Below are positions 38,301 through 40,994 of a DNA stretch of 64,000 bases, piece by piece. The notes under the pieces are model-generated. The model worked only from the letters and a program-made list of their open reading frames with translations. It was not told the DNA's origin and did no database searches. A program made the translations under genes and the position numbers. Numbering within the stretch: position 1 is the first letter of the stretch; each line of letters opens with the position of its first letter. Source of the DNA: Megaustenia siamemsis (lineage: Eukaryota; Mollusca; Gastropoda; Stylommatophora; Ariophantidae); NCBI GenBank assembly GCA_032433765.1, contig JAVIAB010000139.1, positions 42,613,946 through 42,677,945 on the forward strand. The letters run 5' to 3'.

Positions 38301-40211
38301 AGATAGATTGGCCTTTTGAGCCAAAAACACAGAGGGCAGAAATTCTAGACTGTCTATGTCCAACGATCTTTGTTTATCAAGTGTCAGACCTTGCACAGGA
38401 CCCGCATTGTATCTCACCGTACATCCCTGTTCTGGGAGAGTTGCTCAATCTCAGTGAGGAGCTAACACCTGCTGTTGTTGCCTCTCATCTCGGTGTTATT
38501 TTTAGTTTTTCTCTAGGTCGGCCTCTTTTTATTTTACTCTGTGATTCCCATTTGAGAGCTTGCTTTGAGATTCTTTTGTCTCTTCTCTTCACATGGCCAA
38601 ATATGACCACTTCCTTTTCTTGATTAATGTTGATATTTTAGGATGCTTTGTCATTTCTCTTATTTCTACACTAGTCTTGAATTCATTCCATGATATACAA
38701 ATTATTTTTCTCAGGCATTTGTTTCCAAATGCATCTAATTTATTTTCTACCATTAGCATCCACATATCAAAGTGTTTAAATAATCTTATTTTTTTTGTAT
38801 GTATATTGTGTGTCTTCATGTCAATGGTTGACACATTTTGTAACATTTTATACATATATGGCCCTATCTTTCCACCTTATCTTGCCTTTCATAAGAATGT
38901 CAAAAGTCTGCTGACAGATAACTTTCTTTCTCTCCTTCCATTGTTCATCACCATCTTTTTTATTTTTTATTATTATTTTTTTTTATATCTGTTTAGGCAT
39001 TCCTTCTGAATCCTCATAATTTCTCATAACTATTTTATCCCCTACGAGATTGCAAGAGAAATCAGATCCCCATCATGACCAGTAGCGTATATGAAATATA
39101 TTGTTGATGCCTATATATGTTTTTTTAACCATCAGCACTTTTTTGGATAATGTAGTCAGCATTAAATCAGTTGTGACTATCTTATCCAGGAAAACCCAAT
39201 ACCTTTTGCTTATTCATCTCAGCATTCACCCGTTAAGTGGGCGTGGTTGCGTTGTGTCGCTAGTTTATGGCAAAGCTACAAATCTTCACCTTTCTATCTG
39301 ACACATCCATTTTTACAATGAGTAGATTTGCTTAGCAATTTTTACTGGAGTAGTGGCCATTTTTGGCCAATTCTTTTCTGCTCTTCACTGCCAAGGATTT
39401 TTTAACATGTGCACTCACAGGTCTTCCTGTTTTCACCATTATCTGGAGGGCTGGACACCAGATCTCACTACAAAGAGACCAGGAAGAGAGTTAAATCATG
39501 AAGATACTGTAGATTCGAGGTGAAAAATTCCCAGCACCTATGGTGAGATTTGAACCCAGGAACTTCCTGTTCGGAGACTGTCATTATACCTCTAGACCAC
39601 CCAGTCCCACAAACTTATAGCAATTCTACGGCTAAGGGAATCTAGAAGCCATCAATCAGAATGAACCTTTTGTCCACAGAAGACAAGCTCACTAATAAAT
39701 TCTCTGTTGATACATAATGTGCCCAGAAAAGATTCCAAAACTGTCACAAGAATTGCCATGCAGTAGACTTCAAAGGGAAGGCAAAAAATAGGCAGATCAT
39801 GAATAATCTGGCAAAAAGCTTTGGAAAAGAGATGATTAGTATGGACCAAACACATGACACCTTGTGATGGTTGGCTATGGACCACTTGAAGTGAAGGAAC
39901 ATTGTTGTTGCCCTGCAAGACATACTAACAACTGGCTCCTTTAATCAGTCTTCAGCTAATGAGATGAATAAAAGGAAGAATGTGTTTGCCTGTGAAAAAT
40001 ATTTTTTTTTTCTTATTTACAGTTCATTTCTCCTCCCAACCAGAAGGGCATATATCCATTGTTCACATTCGCAAATGGACGCCAGTGTGAATCAGTCTAC
40101 AACCATACGCAGTCTACTAAGGACAAGCGGGTCAGAGTCACACATTATCAAGTTGACCACCTAGGACGAAAAAAGATCTCAGGAGAATCAGATGAATTTG
40201 TGGTGCTGTAA
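2316..40211 (+). CDS. ATG4C: ATG4 cysteine protease, ATG4C/D type (nine exons, 5' end missing)
   Basis: Autophagy endopeptidase that trims the C terminus of Atg8/LC3/GABARAP proteins and delipidates them (family knowledge). The joined exons 2316-2399, 8090-8275, 14624-14819, 17267-17343, 24059-24162, 26845-27019, 28703-28779, 35481-35600 and 40023-40211 give 401 residues. All introns are GT-AG and all phases agree. Seen: the catalytic Cys in SDCGWGC, GEWYGP in the domain core, VRLGG-like MRLGGE, the IIGGRPKHS block, the Asp and His in YLDPH, and the MDPSCT/GFY block. The protein ends DEFVVL, an LIR-like tail. The human paralogue has about 458 residues, so roughly 50 N-terminal residues are missing; their exon lies upstream or was not recognised. 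ATG4C and ATG4D are hard to separate without a tree. The wording YPLFTFANG near the end favours ATG4C. Introns total about 37 kb and hold most of the repeats listed here. Confidence 0.95.
2400..3171. other. Intron 1 start, nothing recognised
   Basis: AT-rich intron sequence. No coding similarity, no tandem array and no relative elsewhere in the window was noticed. Confidence 0.5.
3172..3338 (+). repeat. Dispersed repeat, pair with 57050-57190
   Basis: Shares GCAGCAGGAGGTCGACGCCT followed by GGGAGTCATGA, then AACACTTGCTC and GCGAAGCTCTGTA, with the copy at 57050-57190 in the same orientation. This copy carries about 30 bp that the other lacks. No tRNA boxes or ORF are obvious. It is an interspersed element of unknown class. 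Confidence 0.7.
3400..3560 (+). repeat. Repeat family J fragment
   Basis: Diverged copy of a family whose marker is a block like CAGACTGGTTAGTCTGTTTCC, also found at 5050-5360, 25146-25475 and, inverted, at 34610-34870. Here the block reads CAGACATGTTAGTTTGTTTCC. No coding content. Confidence 0.5.
3690..4240 (+). mobile_element. Possible LINE C-terminal remnant
   Basis: The + strand around 4065-4130 reads VQCVSCSPCLRKKIGH with a later H, which resembles the CxxC...RIG...H tail of many animal Jockey-like reverse transcriptases. The upstream part (WKDTQTETMGRMGPTRRK) could be the usual linker. Frames are broken. This is a weak resemblance only. Confidence 0.3.
4466..4960 (-). mobile_element. 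RNase H-bearing LINE fragment
   Basis: Minus-strand frames encode an RNase H N-terminal half: HGSA (the DGSA site with Asp replaced by His), RGAEAYIEYPNNT, TGEYC, NYDAEIQAIKLAIEKLL and VVFLTDARSVLQALKS. The second and third acidic sites (E of DAE and D of TDA) are present. A second frame (4747-4953) carries the region just N-terminal to it. The copy is truncated at both ends and frameshifted. Confidence 0.75.
5050..5360 (+). repeat. Repeat family J
   Basis: Begins near CTGTCCTTAAAAGGCA and GGGCATAGATGCCTTG, contains CCAGACTGGTTAGTCTGTTT, and ends near TAGGTGTCTTAGACCC. The 25146-25475 copy has the same order of blocks. Unknown class, no ORF. Confidence 0.65.
5361..5984. other. Intron 1, nothing recognised
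   Basis: No family similarity was recognised. A 79-codon frame at 5564-5803 has ordinary composition and no relatives I know. Confidence 0.45.
5985..6262 (+). repeat. Dispersed repeat with GGCC palindrome (copy 1)
   Basis: Matches 41068-41318 in the same orientation. Both contain TAGTGGGGTGTAA, then ACAACAAAATAC-like and TTTTGGCCTACA sequence, then CGGC(C/T)TTNTTCAGAAAA, and end in GAGGGATGTGCTACAT-like sequence. The GGCC-TACATGC-GGCC motif followed by TTCTTCAG recalls termini of some Penelope-like elements, but no ORF is present to support that. Confidence 0.6.
6270..6765 (-). mobile_element. LINE-E (RTE-like) 3' fragment
   Basis: Minus frames encode the RT C-terminal domain: REAKMAIYKSIFLRTLC, the WTLDSRTIRKITTTEMKCVR block, an IEYIKKQQINWFGHTTR block, then GRPRKRWTKGILESLGGITPEEANRRAKNRRLYLPS. 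Frames shift several times. LINE-E copies also occur at 17850-19890, 24180-25660 and 58563-59160. Confidence 0.8.
7120..7690 (+). mobile_element. LINE-H (RTE-like) RT C-terminal fragment
   Basis: Translation of the + strand gives the thumb and C-terminal tail of a LINE RT: KLLRSFIFPIAACGCESWTI, then the RKLKYYGHDKRHSGLERTIM block and the GRPKRSWFQDIKDI basic motif, split by frameshifts. It is distinct from LINE-A to LINE-G. Decayed copy. Confidence 0.65.
7764..8031 (+). mobile_element. SINE2 copy 1
   Basis: Flanked by an exact 11-bp duplication GAAATCAATTT (7753-7763 and 8032-8042). The body starts CTCCCGTGTGTTACC and contains CGTAAGAGGCGACT and TTGATCGATGGCTTGACA. It ends GAGCTCGAAAGGACAATA with a short A/T tail. 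That 3' end resembles the LINE-A 3' end. The second copy is at 35650-35933. No clear tRNA A/B boxes were found. Its 3' edge is only 58 bp from an ATG4 exon. Confidence 0.85.
8090..8275 (+). CDS. ATG4C: ATG4 exon with catalytic cysteine
   Basis: Acceptor TTATTATTCAG/ATCCC, donor GCAGAG/GTTTGT. Encodes DPSTEPEDEFIQDFGSRIWL, then TYRSNFYPIPGTKLSSDCGW and GCMLRSGQMLIAQCLVTHFLGR. The second Cys of DCGWGC is the family's catalytic nucleophile. It enters and leaves in phase 1. A SINE2 copy ends only 58 bp upstream of this exon. Confidence 0.97.
8386..9210 (+). repeat. Repeat family R, copy 1, split by a LINE
   Basis: Aligns in order with 27046-27590: TTAACCNTAGATYAC at the start, then GTGNNTCACAT, ACTACCACTNAAATGTT, TTTCTTTGAACTTTTGCT, CTGTAATNATTT, TGTCTATTCACATG, and ACTTAGGGGTCAC at the end. 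LINE-C is inserted at 8401-8671. No ORF is shared between copies, so it is a non-coding element of unknown class, about 550 bp without the insert. Confidence 0.75.
8401..8671 (-). mobile_element. LINE-C 3' fragment
   Basis: Minus frame: MRFLGHVKRHNSLLKVILEG, then KRGRDRPRLTWTSNIKRW and RDRAEWRSMVTNLRCGEGTR, stop, followed by a (GAT)n tail. Flanked by CCTTAGATCA (8391-8400) and CCCTAGATCA (8672-8681), a 10-bp duplication with one mismatch. The insertion is inside repeat R. Confidence 0.9.
9211..9706. other. Intron 2, nothing recognised
   Basis: AT-rich intron sequence without a recognised coding block or repeat relative. Confidence 0.45.
9721..10258 (-). mobile_element. LINE-A fragment with 14-bp duplication
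   Basis: Exact duplication AGTTAAATATTACA at 9707-9720 and 10259-10272. The minus strand carries the RT thumb and the tail MMRRDNNRITKLALMWETTG then RPRETLRRTLIREARAAG, plus the 3' UTR ending in (ATAG)n. Several stops and substitutions make it older than the 33024-34237 copy. Confidence 0.92.
10600..10910 (-). mobile_element. LINE RT C-terminal fragment, unassigned
   Basis: The minus strand carries a basic tail in the usual LINE arrangement: a GRPTVRWADNISETL-like stretch read from about 10690 to 10620, preceded by a region that would encode the thumb. Frames are broken. A (TTTC)n microsatellite lies just upstream at 10517-10556. Confidence 0.5.
11265..13370 (-). mobile_element. LINE-D (RTE-like), long 5'-truncated copy
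   Basis: About 2.1 kb on the minus strand. The frame at 12232-11843 has QGVRQGCVLSPDLFNMY and the catalytic block NNLRYADDTILIA, then GLSLNSRKTEVMV. The frame at 13365-13057 carries the linker between endonuclease and RT (RKKWMTDDILQLMDARRRNK). Intervening frames hold the RT fingers and the thumb with stops. The 3' end has the DRDKLWRDMITYA-type tail and (GAT)n. The 5' end at about 13370 coincides with the start of the 34-bp array. Decayed. Confidence 0.88.
13371..13700. repeat. 34-bp minisatellite
   Basis: About 9-10 degenerate copies of a 34-bp unit around GACAGACAGATGTGATGAGT then ATACATTTATGGTT. It begins exactly where LINE-D similarity stops. Units vary in GTATAT/GTACAT and GGTTCA/GGTTGA. 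Confidence 0.88.
13701..14623. other. Intron 2, nothing recognised
   Basis: No repeat or coding similarity recognised. It includes a C11-type homopolymer near 13951 and an open frame that runs into the ATG4 exon at 14624 but lacks family similarity upstream of the acceptor. Confidence 0.45.
14624..14819 (+). CDS. ATG4C: ATG4 exon, central domain
   Basis: Acceptor TACTTTTCCAG/ACTGG, donor TTTTCAG/GTATGG. The codon split across the junction gives Asp, so the join reads FLGR-DWRL as expected for ATG4C/D. It continues FYREIIRWFSDP, FCLHHLTSFGRAY and EPGEWYGPASVAYIF. An open frame extends about 270 bp upstream of this acceptor without family similarity, so that stretch is taken as intron. Ends with two bases of an Arg codon. 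Confidence 0.95.
15140..16254. mobile_element. Putative solo LTR
   Basis: About 1.1 kb of visibly higher GC content than its surroundings, starting TGTAGAAGGGG and ending CACGGTTACA: the TG...CA ends and TGTA/TACA short inverted repeat expected of an LTR. Both sides are (TA)n, so an exact target duplication cannot be read. Internal TATTAAAAG near 15870 and AATAAAG near 15972 could be promoter and polyadenylation signals for + orientation. No retroviral gene is present. Orientation and class (Gypsy-like?) are inference. Confidence 0.5.
16255..16330. repeat. TA/CA microsatellite
   Basis: Compound (TA)n-(CA)n-(TA)n stretch immediately downstream of the putative solo LTR. Confidence 0.9.
16560..16690 (-). 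mobile_element. RNase H LINE C-terminal fragment
   Basis: Reverse complement matches the coding end of the element at 1-548: TTGAGTTATT, GGGTCATCAT, TCCTCAGCAATTCC, GTCCAGC and GTTGATAAGTCTTCT occur in the same order. Only about 130 bp is present, with no 3' tail. Confidence 0.75.
16783..17116 (-). mobile_element. LINE-C 3' fragment with 12-bp duplication
   Basis: Exact duplication AATATACATTCA at 16771-16782 and 17117-17128. The minus frame runs ELDGRKETNDKVLKQLKMKR, then RQMRFLGHVKRHNSLLKVIL and KRGRGRPRLTWTSNIKRW. A frameshift lies near the end. The 3' tail is (GAT)n. Confidence 0.95.
17267..17343 (+). CDS. ATG4C: ATG4 exon, CLYVAQDCT
   Basis: Acceptor CTTCTTGCAG/AGATA, donor TACAG/GTGAGA. 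Encodes RDTFIKASQTVTVLNQLCLY then VAQDCT, matching the YVAQDCT strand of ATG4C. Enters after two bases of a codon and leaves in phase 1. A SINE1 copy starts 85 bp downstream on the minus strand. Confidence 0.95.
17428..17684 (-). mobile_element. SINE1 (tRNA-headed), full copy
   Basis: Exact 14-bp duplication TTTTTCTGGAAGTA at 17414-17427 and 17685-17698. Read on the minus strand: GGGAGCCGCGATAGCTCAGT (A box), then GGGTTCGATCCCAACC (B box), a body with CACCCAGCCTTAAATGGGTA and TCTGGGAAAGTAAAG, and the 3' end GTACTTTACTT. About 257 bp. The tRNA-type boxes imply Pol III transcription. Confidence 0.95.
17850..19890 (-). mobile_element. LINE-E, longest copy, interrupted by an inverted copy
   Basis: Minus-strand LINE-E made of two pieces, 17850-18215 (3' end) and 18707-19890 (RT thumb, palm and fingers). 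The second piece encodes pieces of the RT with many frameshifts, including IIYAPKNKAPGIDNIPV, the RT finger block, at about 19520-19570. The + strand fragment 18216-18700 lies between the two pieces and would otherwise leave them contiguous at the codons for TWTLDAR. Confidence 0.8.
18216..18700 (+). mobile_element. LINE-E 3' fragment inserted in opposite orientation
   Basis: A fairly intact frame: NKEITLEAKRALYNTIFIPT, then WTLDARTIRKITSTEMKCVR, IEYIRKQQIKWFGHVTRQKE, GRPRKRWVDGILEALGNITA and EANRRAKDRKLYLPSTLKGR with a stop. It is the reverse complement of the flanking LINE-E arms, forming an inverted repeat of roughly 370 bp per arm with 17850-18215. Only a short ATCTA-like duplication is visible at the junctions. 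Confidence 0.85.
19891..20787. other. Intron 4, mostly unrecognised
   Basis: The only hint is 20460-20680 (+), whose order of blocks (GAGGAGTAATGGGAAGAAAG, ACCTGAAGATCT) resembles the RNase H LINE remnant at 48480-48930. Otherwise no feature was recognised. Confidence 0.35.
20788..21623 (+). mobile_element. SINE1 split by a LINE-A insertion
   Basis: Outer 10-bp duplication ATGTTGTACT at 20778-20787 and 21624-21633. The tRNA head (A box TAGCTCAGTGGTTAG, B box GGTTCGATCCC) occupies 20788-20875 and the body resumes at 21443. The LINE insert lies in the TTCCGGGTTC site at the head-body junction. Confidence 0.95.
20876..21442 (-). mobile_element. LINE-A nested in SINE1, internally deleted
   Basis: Flanked by the 10-bp duplication TTCCGGGTTC (20866-20875 and 21443-21452). 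The minus frame carries KIGLEINHEKTKVMKSLIPT, then the HFTYLGSHIDREGDTSKEIR thumb region. The C-terminal basic tail (RRDNNRIAKQ to RWRDLIKYL) is deleted: the sequence jumps within a GATATT repeat near 20985. The 3' UTR and (ATAG)n tail remain. Confidence 0.95.
21855..22010 (+). mobile_element. Old SINE1-like body fragment
   Basis: Keeps the order GATTCACC, GGTACCAGA, TTTTCCCTGG, AAGTAAGA and AACTAACACCATA of the SINE1 body, without a recognisable tRNA head. Strongly diverged. Confidence 0.5.
22060..23567. repeat. 23-bp minisatellite, interrupted by LINE-A
   Basis: Unit AACAAAGGTTAACAAGCTTC then ATT, about 27 copies at 22947-23567, with a further unit at 22062-22086 on the other side of the LINE. 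GGTTAACA/GGTTAGCA variants alternate irregularly. Most units contain AAGCTT. The last eight or so units are uniform GGTTAGCA, suggesting recent expansion at that end. Confidence 0.95.
22083..22950 (-). mobile_element. LINE-A, well preserved 5'-truncated copy
   Basis: The minus frame is open for 261 codons, from the region after the RT DD motif (SNQIKTMQENTNELSSIASK) through HFIYLGSHIDREGDTSKEIR and the LLAQNRDRWRDLIKYL end. The 3' end has GGTCAATAGATAGATAGA. It sits in the 23-bp array, with TAACAAAGGTTA on both sides, though tandem sequence makes the duplication ambiguous. Wherever compared, it is identical or nearly so to the inverted copy at 33024-34237. Confidence 0.93.
23580..23820 (-). 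mobile_element. tRNA-headed SINE, family M
   Basis: Read on the minus strand: TAGGGGACTGATTAGCATGG (A-box-like), then CCAGGGTTTGAAGCCAGC (B box), then a body with CAGCTGGAAAAAAAAGTGGG. The head differs from SINE1. A single copy was noticed. Confidence 0.55.
24059..24162 (+). CDS. ATG4C: ATG4 exon, Ser-rich linker
   Basis: Acceptor CTATATTTTCAG/TTTAC, donor AAAAG/GTTGGT. Encodes VYIEDVNNL, then a low-complexity stretch QRSGSQTSSSLCDVESSSSS. Both ends are fixed by phase: the VY join matches the ATG4C TVY sequence, and the downstream exon needs phase 0. A better-looking donor at 24167 (GGTAAA) would break the frame. The linker is poorly conserved across ATG4 proteins, so this exon rests mainly on position and phase. 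Confidence 0.85.
24299..25013 (-). mobile_element. LINE-F nested in LINE-E
   Basis: Exact 12-bp duplication TTATGTTTTCTA at 24287-24298 and 25014-25025. The minus strand carries an RT C-terminal region (a VQRMK-type block, a region like GKRQIGRPKLRYKDI and a DRTSWRACIRNGI-like end), all frameshifted. Related to the fragment at 42090-43040. Confidence 0.88.
25146..25475 (+). repeat. Repeat family J, nested in LINE-E
   Basis: Contains CCTTAAAAAGACCTTAATTG, GGGCATAGATGC, TTTGCCAGACTGGATAGTCT and GTTTCC in the order seen at 5050-5360. LINE-E resumes after a short TTTCTG repeat on both sides. Non-coding. Confidence 0.7.
25661..26272. other. Intron 5, nothing recognised
   Basis: AT-rich, with no coding or repeat signal recognised. 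Confidence 0.45.
26284..26721 (+). mobile_element. LINE-D internally deleted copy
   Basis: Exact 11-bp duplication ATACTCATACA at 26273-26283 and 26722-26732. The first about 160 bp (GGTGAGCTTGGGAGAG through GTGGAGCCAACCG) does not match the LINE-D RT or 3' end and could be the LINE's 5' UTR. It is followed by the 3' coding end (translating to FFGHVMRREQLEYIVTTGK, then RSTTEINNCRDRKLWRDMIT) and (GAT)n. Confidence 0.85.
26845..27019 (+). CDS. ATG4C: ATG4 exon, MRLGGE and GGRPKHS
   Basis: Acceptor TTTTCTTGGTAG/CCCCA, donor GGCAAG/GTGAGT. Encodes PQQDEWLRSVIILIPMRLGG, then EVTNEIYTPCLQSLLSHEKC and MGIIGGRPKHSLYFLGWQ. These are the strongest family blocks outside the catalytic triad. Leaves in phase 1. 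Confidence 0.97.
27046..27590 (+). repeat. Repeat family R, copy 2
   Basis: Uninterrupted copy of the repeat at 8386-9210, with the shared ends TTAACCCTAGATTAC and CACTTAGGGGTCAC. It starts only 27 bp after an ATG4 donor site. Confidence 0.75.
27840..28320 (-). mobile_element. LINE-G RT C-terminal fragment
   Basis: The minus frame at 28314-28096 reads NSNVKSVLLYGCETWRTIKL, then KIQTFINGCLRRIKGWKWQD and IELWKCTSQ, followed by the basic tail (TLWKPTESITQQALFWNPQG) in shifted frames. This YG.ETWR...LRRI type is widespread in animal genomes. It ends before the usual 3' tail. Confidence 0.8.
28321..28702. other. Intron 6 end, nothing recognised
   Basis: Ordinary intron sequence leading to the acceptor of the YLDPH exon. 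No repeat recognised. Confidence 0.45.
28703..28779 (+). CDS. ATG4C: ATG4 exon with catalytic Asp and His
   Basis: Acceptor TATTCTTTTCCAG/GTAGT, donor ATAGAG/GTATGT. Encodes SKLIYLDPHLCRDAIDTNVS then NFKIE. The D and H of LDPH are the family's catalytic acid and base. Leaves in phase 0. Confidence 0.97.
28884..29260 (+). mobile_element. LINE-D 3' fragment
   Basis: + strand frames: MKRRLEATEMGFLRRMLKVP, WTAKKTNKDVLKEVNTKREL, then in another frame FFGHIMRRGKLEYLVTTGKI-like sequence and DLIRCTVDRRLWRDMITYAN, with the (GAT)n tail at 29248-29260. Frameshifts at the KKHQK and GK regions. Nearly the same subfamily as 59530-59772 and 60166-60830. Confidence 0.88.
29275..29400 (-). mobile_element. 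RNase H LINE fragment that founds the 21-bp array
   Basis: Reverse complement of the coding end at 1-548: GGGTTATCATCGATGCACTC, GTGCTCAGATC, CAGCAACTGATGACTCCAG and TTGTTGATAAGTCTTCTTA match in order. At the last block the sequence passes without a gap into the 21-bp array, whose core is AAGTCTTCTTA. Confidence 0.85.
29400..32432. repeat. 20/21-bp minisatellite, about 3 kb
   Basis: Roughly 145 units of CACTAAGTCTTCTTATGCAT then T, with 20-bp units lacking one base. Unit classes (GCATTC, ACATTC, GCATTT, ATATTC, ACATTA) are grouped: GCATTT and ATATTC on the left, ACATTA/ACATTC in the middle, near-perfect GCATTC at about 32040-32330. On the minus strand the 21-bp unit reads ECIRRLS, which corresponds to the V-RRL-IN codons of the adjacent LINE. 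The open frames in it have no independent credibility. Confidence 0.96.
32433..33013. other. Intron 7, nothing recognised
   Basis: AT-rich intron sequence with a short (TC)n run near 32640. Confidence 0.45.
33024..34237 (+). mobile_element. LINE-A, best preserved copy
   Basis: Exact 10-bp duplication GATTTCAACT at 33014-33023 and 34238-34247. LINE similarity starts at about 33039, and the frame stays open to the stop at 34131-34133, about 365 codons. RT blocks in order: FIDFKKAFDSIHR, GVKQGCILSPLLF, DLDFADDIVLI with the two catalytic Asp, GLEVNHEKTKVM, HFIYLGSHIDREGDTSKEIR, and the basic tail to RWRDLIKYL. Endonuclease and RT fingers are missing (5' truncation). The 3' tail is (AATAG)n. This places LINE-A near the RTE group (family inference). 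The ORF is not a host gene. Confidence 0.95.
34610..34870 (-). repeat. Repeat family J, inverted
   Basis: Reverse complement carries ACTTCAGCATGACATTTTT, TTTGCCAGACTAGACAGGTT and AGTCTGTTACTGGAGG, the order of family J at 5050-5360. It abuts the SINE1 target site. Confidence 0.65.
34904..35164 (+). mobile_element. SINE1, full-length reference copy
   Basis: Exact 11-bp duplication ACAACACAACG at 34893-34903 and 35165-35175. A box TAGCTCAGTGGTTAG and B box GGTTCGATCCC are perfect. The body carries ACCCAGCCTTAAATGGGTAC and ATTACCCCAAAAATCATGTG. It ends GGGGTACTTTACTTTTTTTT, the T run being a Pol III terminator or tail. Confidence 0.97.
35285..35420 (-). mobile_element. Old SINE1-like fragment
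   Basis: Keeps TGGTCAGTATTAC, CTTTTCCAGAAAA and CCTGTACCC in the order of an inverted SINE1 body. The tRNA head is degraded. Confidence 0.5.
35481..35600 (+). CDS. ATG4C: ATG4 exon, MDPSCT block
   Basis: Acceptor TCTCATTCTCAG/ACCTT, donor ACAGAG/GTAGAT. Encodes TFHCMTPRKLAIRKMDPSCT then VGFYIKNSDDFKHFIQEVTE, close to the ATG4 C-terminal core. Phase 0 at both ends. A SINE2 insertion begins only 49 bp after the donor site. Confidence 0.97.
35650..35933 (+). mobile_element. SINE2 copy 2
   Basis: Exact 11-bp duplication TAGAGTTGACT at 35639-35649 and 35934-35944. The same body as 7764-8031, ending CGGCTCGAAAGGACAATAGA with a (TAGA)n tail, matching the LINE-A end CGGCTCGAAAGGTCAATAGA. It lies 49 bp after an ATG4 donor site. 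Confidence 0.95.
35945..36550. other. Intron 8, little recognised
   Basis: The only hint is 36395-36500, where the minus strand has a tRNA-like head (GACCGTGCGGTTAAAACC and a GTGTTCGAAGCCC B-box-like site). It is too weak to call a SINE firmly. It includes a G9 run near 36292. Confidence 0.35.
36553..36735. repeat. 63-bp tandem triplication
   Basis: Three units of 63 bp (the third incomplete), each with TCAGCTTTGGAGA and CACAGCAATA. Both strands stay open, because 63 is divisible by three. The minus strand gives a 21-residue repeat around KADIEELASTALTDKSIAVF. No flanking coding context makes it a gene. Confidence 0.85.
37012..38790 (-). mobile_element. LINE-B, host of a nested LINE-A
   Basis: Minus-strand LINE related to LINE-A. 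Its 3' end (TCTATCTATCTATTGGCCTT on the + strand) is at 37018-37038 and the rest at 38319-38790, carrying a diverged tail: LKSQMGITE-like, then RPREKLKITPR and RKWSYLAM at 38855-38589. Interrupted by LINE-A at 37039-38306. Confidence 0.75.
37039..38306 (+). mobile_element. LINE-A nested in LINE-B
   Basis: Exact 12-bp duplication ATTGGCCTTTTG at 37027-37038 and 38307-38318. It starts in the RT fingers (QAGFRKGRSCLDQIFTLRLI), so it extends further 5' than the 33024 copy. It carries stops (after LKQYGLP, and at NKCL), a 7-bp deletion near 37389 and a one-base loss just before the DD motif. Its 3' end is GGTCAATAGATAGATAG. Confidence 0.96.
39220..39420 (+). repeat. Dispersed repeat N (pair with 58330-58530)
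   Basis: Shares CATTCACCCGTTAAGTGGGC/GCGTTCACCCGTAAAAGTGG, GTTGTGTCGCT, TTGCTTANNAATTTTTACTG and CAAGGATTTT-like blocks with 58330-58530, same orientation. Non-coding and about 200 bp long. An inverted SINE1-like remnant may precede it at 39120-39215. Confidence 0.6.
39440..39610 (-). mobile_element. tRNA-headed SINE, family L, copy 1
   Basis: Read on the minus strand: GTGGGACTGGGTGGTCTAGA (A box), then TTCCTGGGTTCAAATCTCAC (B box), then CATAGGTGCTGGGAATTTTT. A second copy with the same head is at 56774-56920. Confidence 0.75.
39611..40022. other. Intron 8 end, nothing recognised
   Basis: No repeat or coding similarity. It ends in the pyrimidine tract before the last ATG4 exon. Confidence 0.45.
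40023..40211 (+). CDS. ATG4C: ATG4 last coding exon and stop
   Basis: Acceptor TCTTATTTACAG/TTCAT. Encodes FISPPNQKGIYPLFTFANGR, then a hydrophilic tail ending GESDEFVVL and TAA. YPLFTF.NG matches the ATG4C C terminus. DEFVVL is an acidic residue pair followed by an aromatic-x-x-Leu core, the form of an Atg8-binding LIR. No close AATAAA follows the stop; AATAAA at about 41530 is one distant possibility for polyadenylation. Confidence 0.95.
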   Translation, partial: FISPPNQKGIYPLFTFANGRQCESVYNHTQSTKDKRVRVTHYQVDHLGRKKISGESDEFVVL

Positions 40212-40456
40212 ATATATGGTAGTTGTGTTGATAAAATGCTTTGGGAAATATTTGTTTTAATTGCTATCCATGCAATTCTTTAAATAACAAAAGCATAGTG
40301 TATGATTGAAACATAAAACATAACAATATGTATGTGGATGGGTGCGAGGGGGAGCAAACTTAGAAAACAAATTACCAGTGAGAGAGCAAACACCACAGTC
40401 AGCACCCACACATGAAGCACACCTCAGAGCATTAACCTGAGTGCTTTATTTTTTCC

Positions 40457-40750
40457 AATGTGTGACCCTGACTTTGGAACTTCGGTGGCTGAGTGGTTAG
40501 TGTGCTCACTTCCTGACCAGAAAGGTCCGGGTTTGATCTCCAGCAGTGGCACATTTTTTTTCGGACTGACAAGGGTCCGGAGTTCAACCATCCTATAAAA
40601 ATGAGTACCAGAAATTCTTCTGGGAAGTAAAGACGGCCTGACATGATACTGACCACATCTCCAAAAAATGTGCTGTGGTCATAGAAAAATATTGTCACTA
40701 ACACCATATTCCCCATACACGTAGCAAGGTGTGGAGGGAACCTTTACTTT
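40457..40750 (+). mobile_element. SINE1 relative with different tRNA head
   Basis: A box GGCTGAGTGGTTAGTGTG, B box GGGTTTGATCTCC, then a body related to SINE1 (GAGTACCAGAAATTCTTCTG, GTCACTAACACCATATTCC) ending GTAGCAAGGTGTGGAGGGAA then CCTTTACTTTTTT. A TTTATTTTTTC repeat on both sides (40445 and 40751) may be the target duplication. The 3' end matches the LINE at 540-598 more closely than SINE1 does. Confidence 0.8.
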
Positions 40751-40994
40751 TTTATTTTTTCTCCATAAAGAATATATATTTTTTTAATATCGGAGAACAA
40801 AGTTGCGTGTTTGCATTTTTACTGTGATTAAAAATTGACACAAAGAAATCCAATTATTGCGGTCTAAAATTAGGACCTAGAAAATATACACAGGTTCTCC
40901 CTTCGTCAGCTTGATCACAACCTTGCATAATTATTTTTCCTTGATGCTGTTTGACATGACAGCAGATGTAGAGGAAAGCGGGTAGTATAATAAG

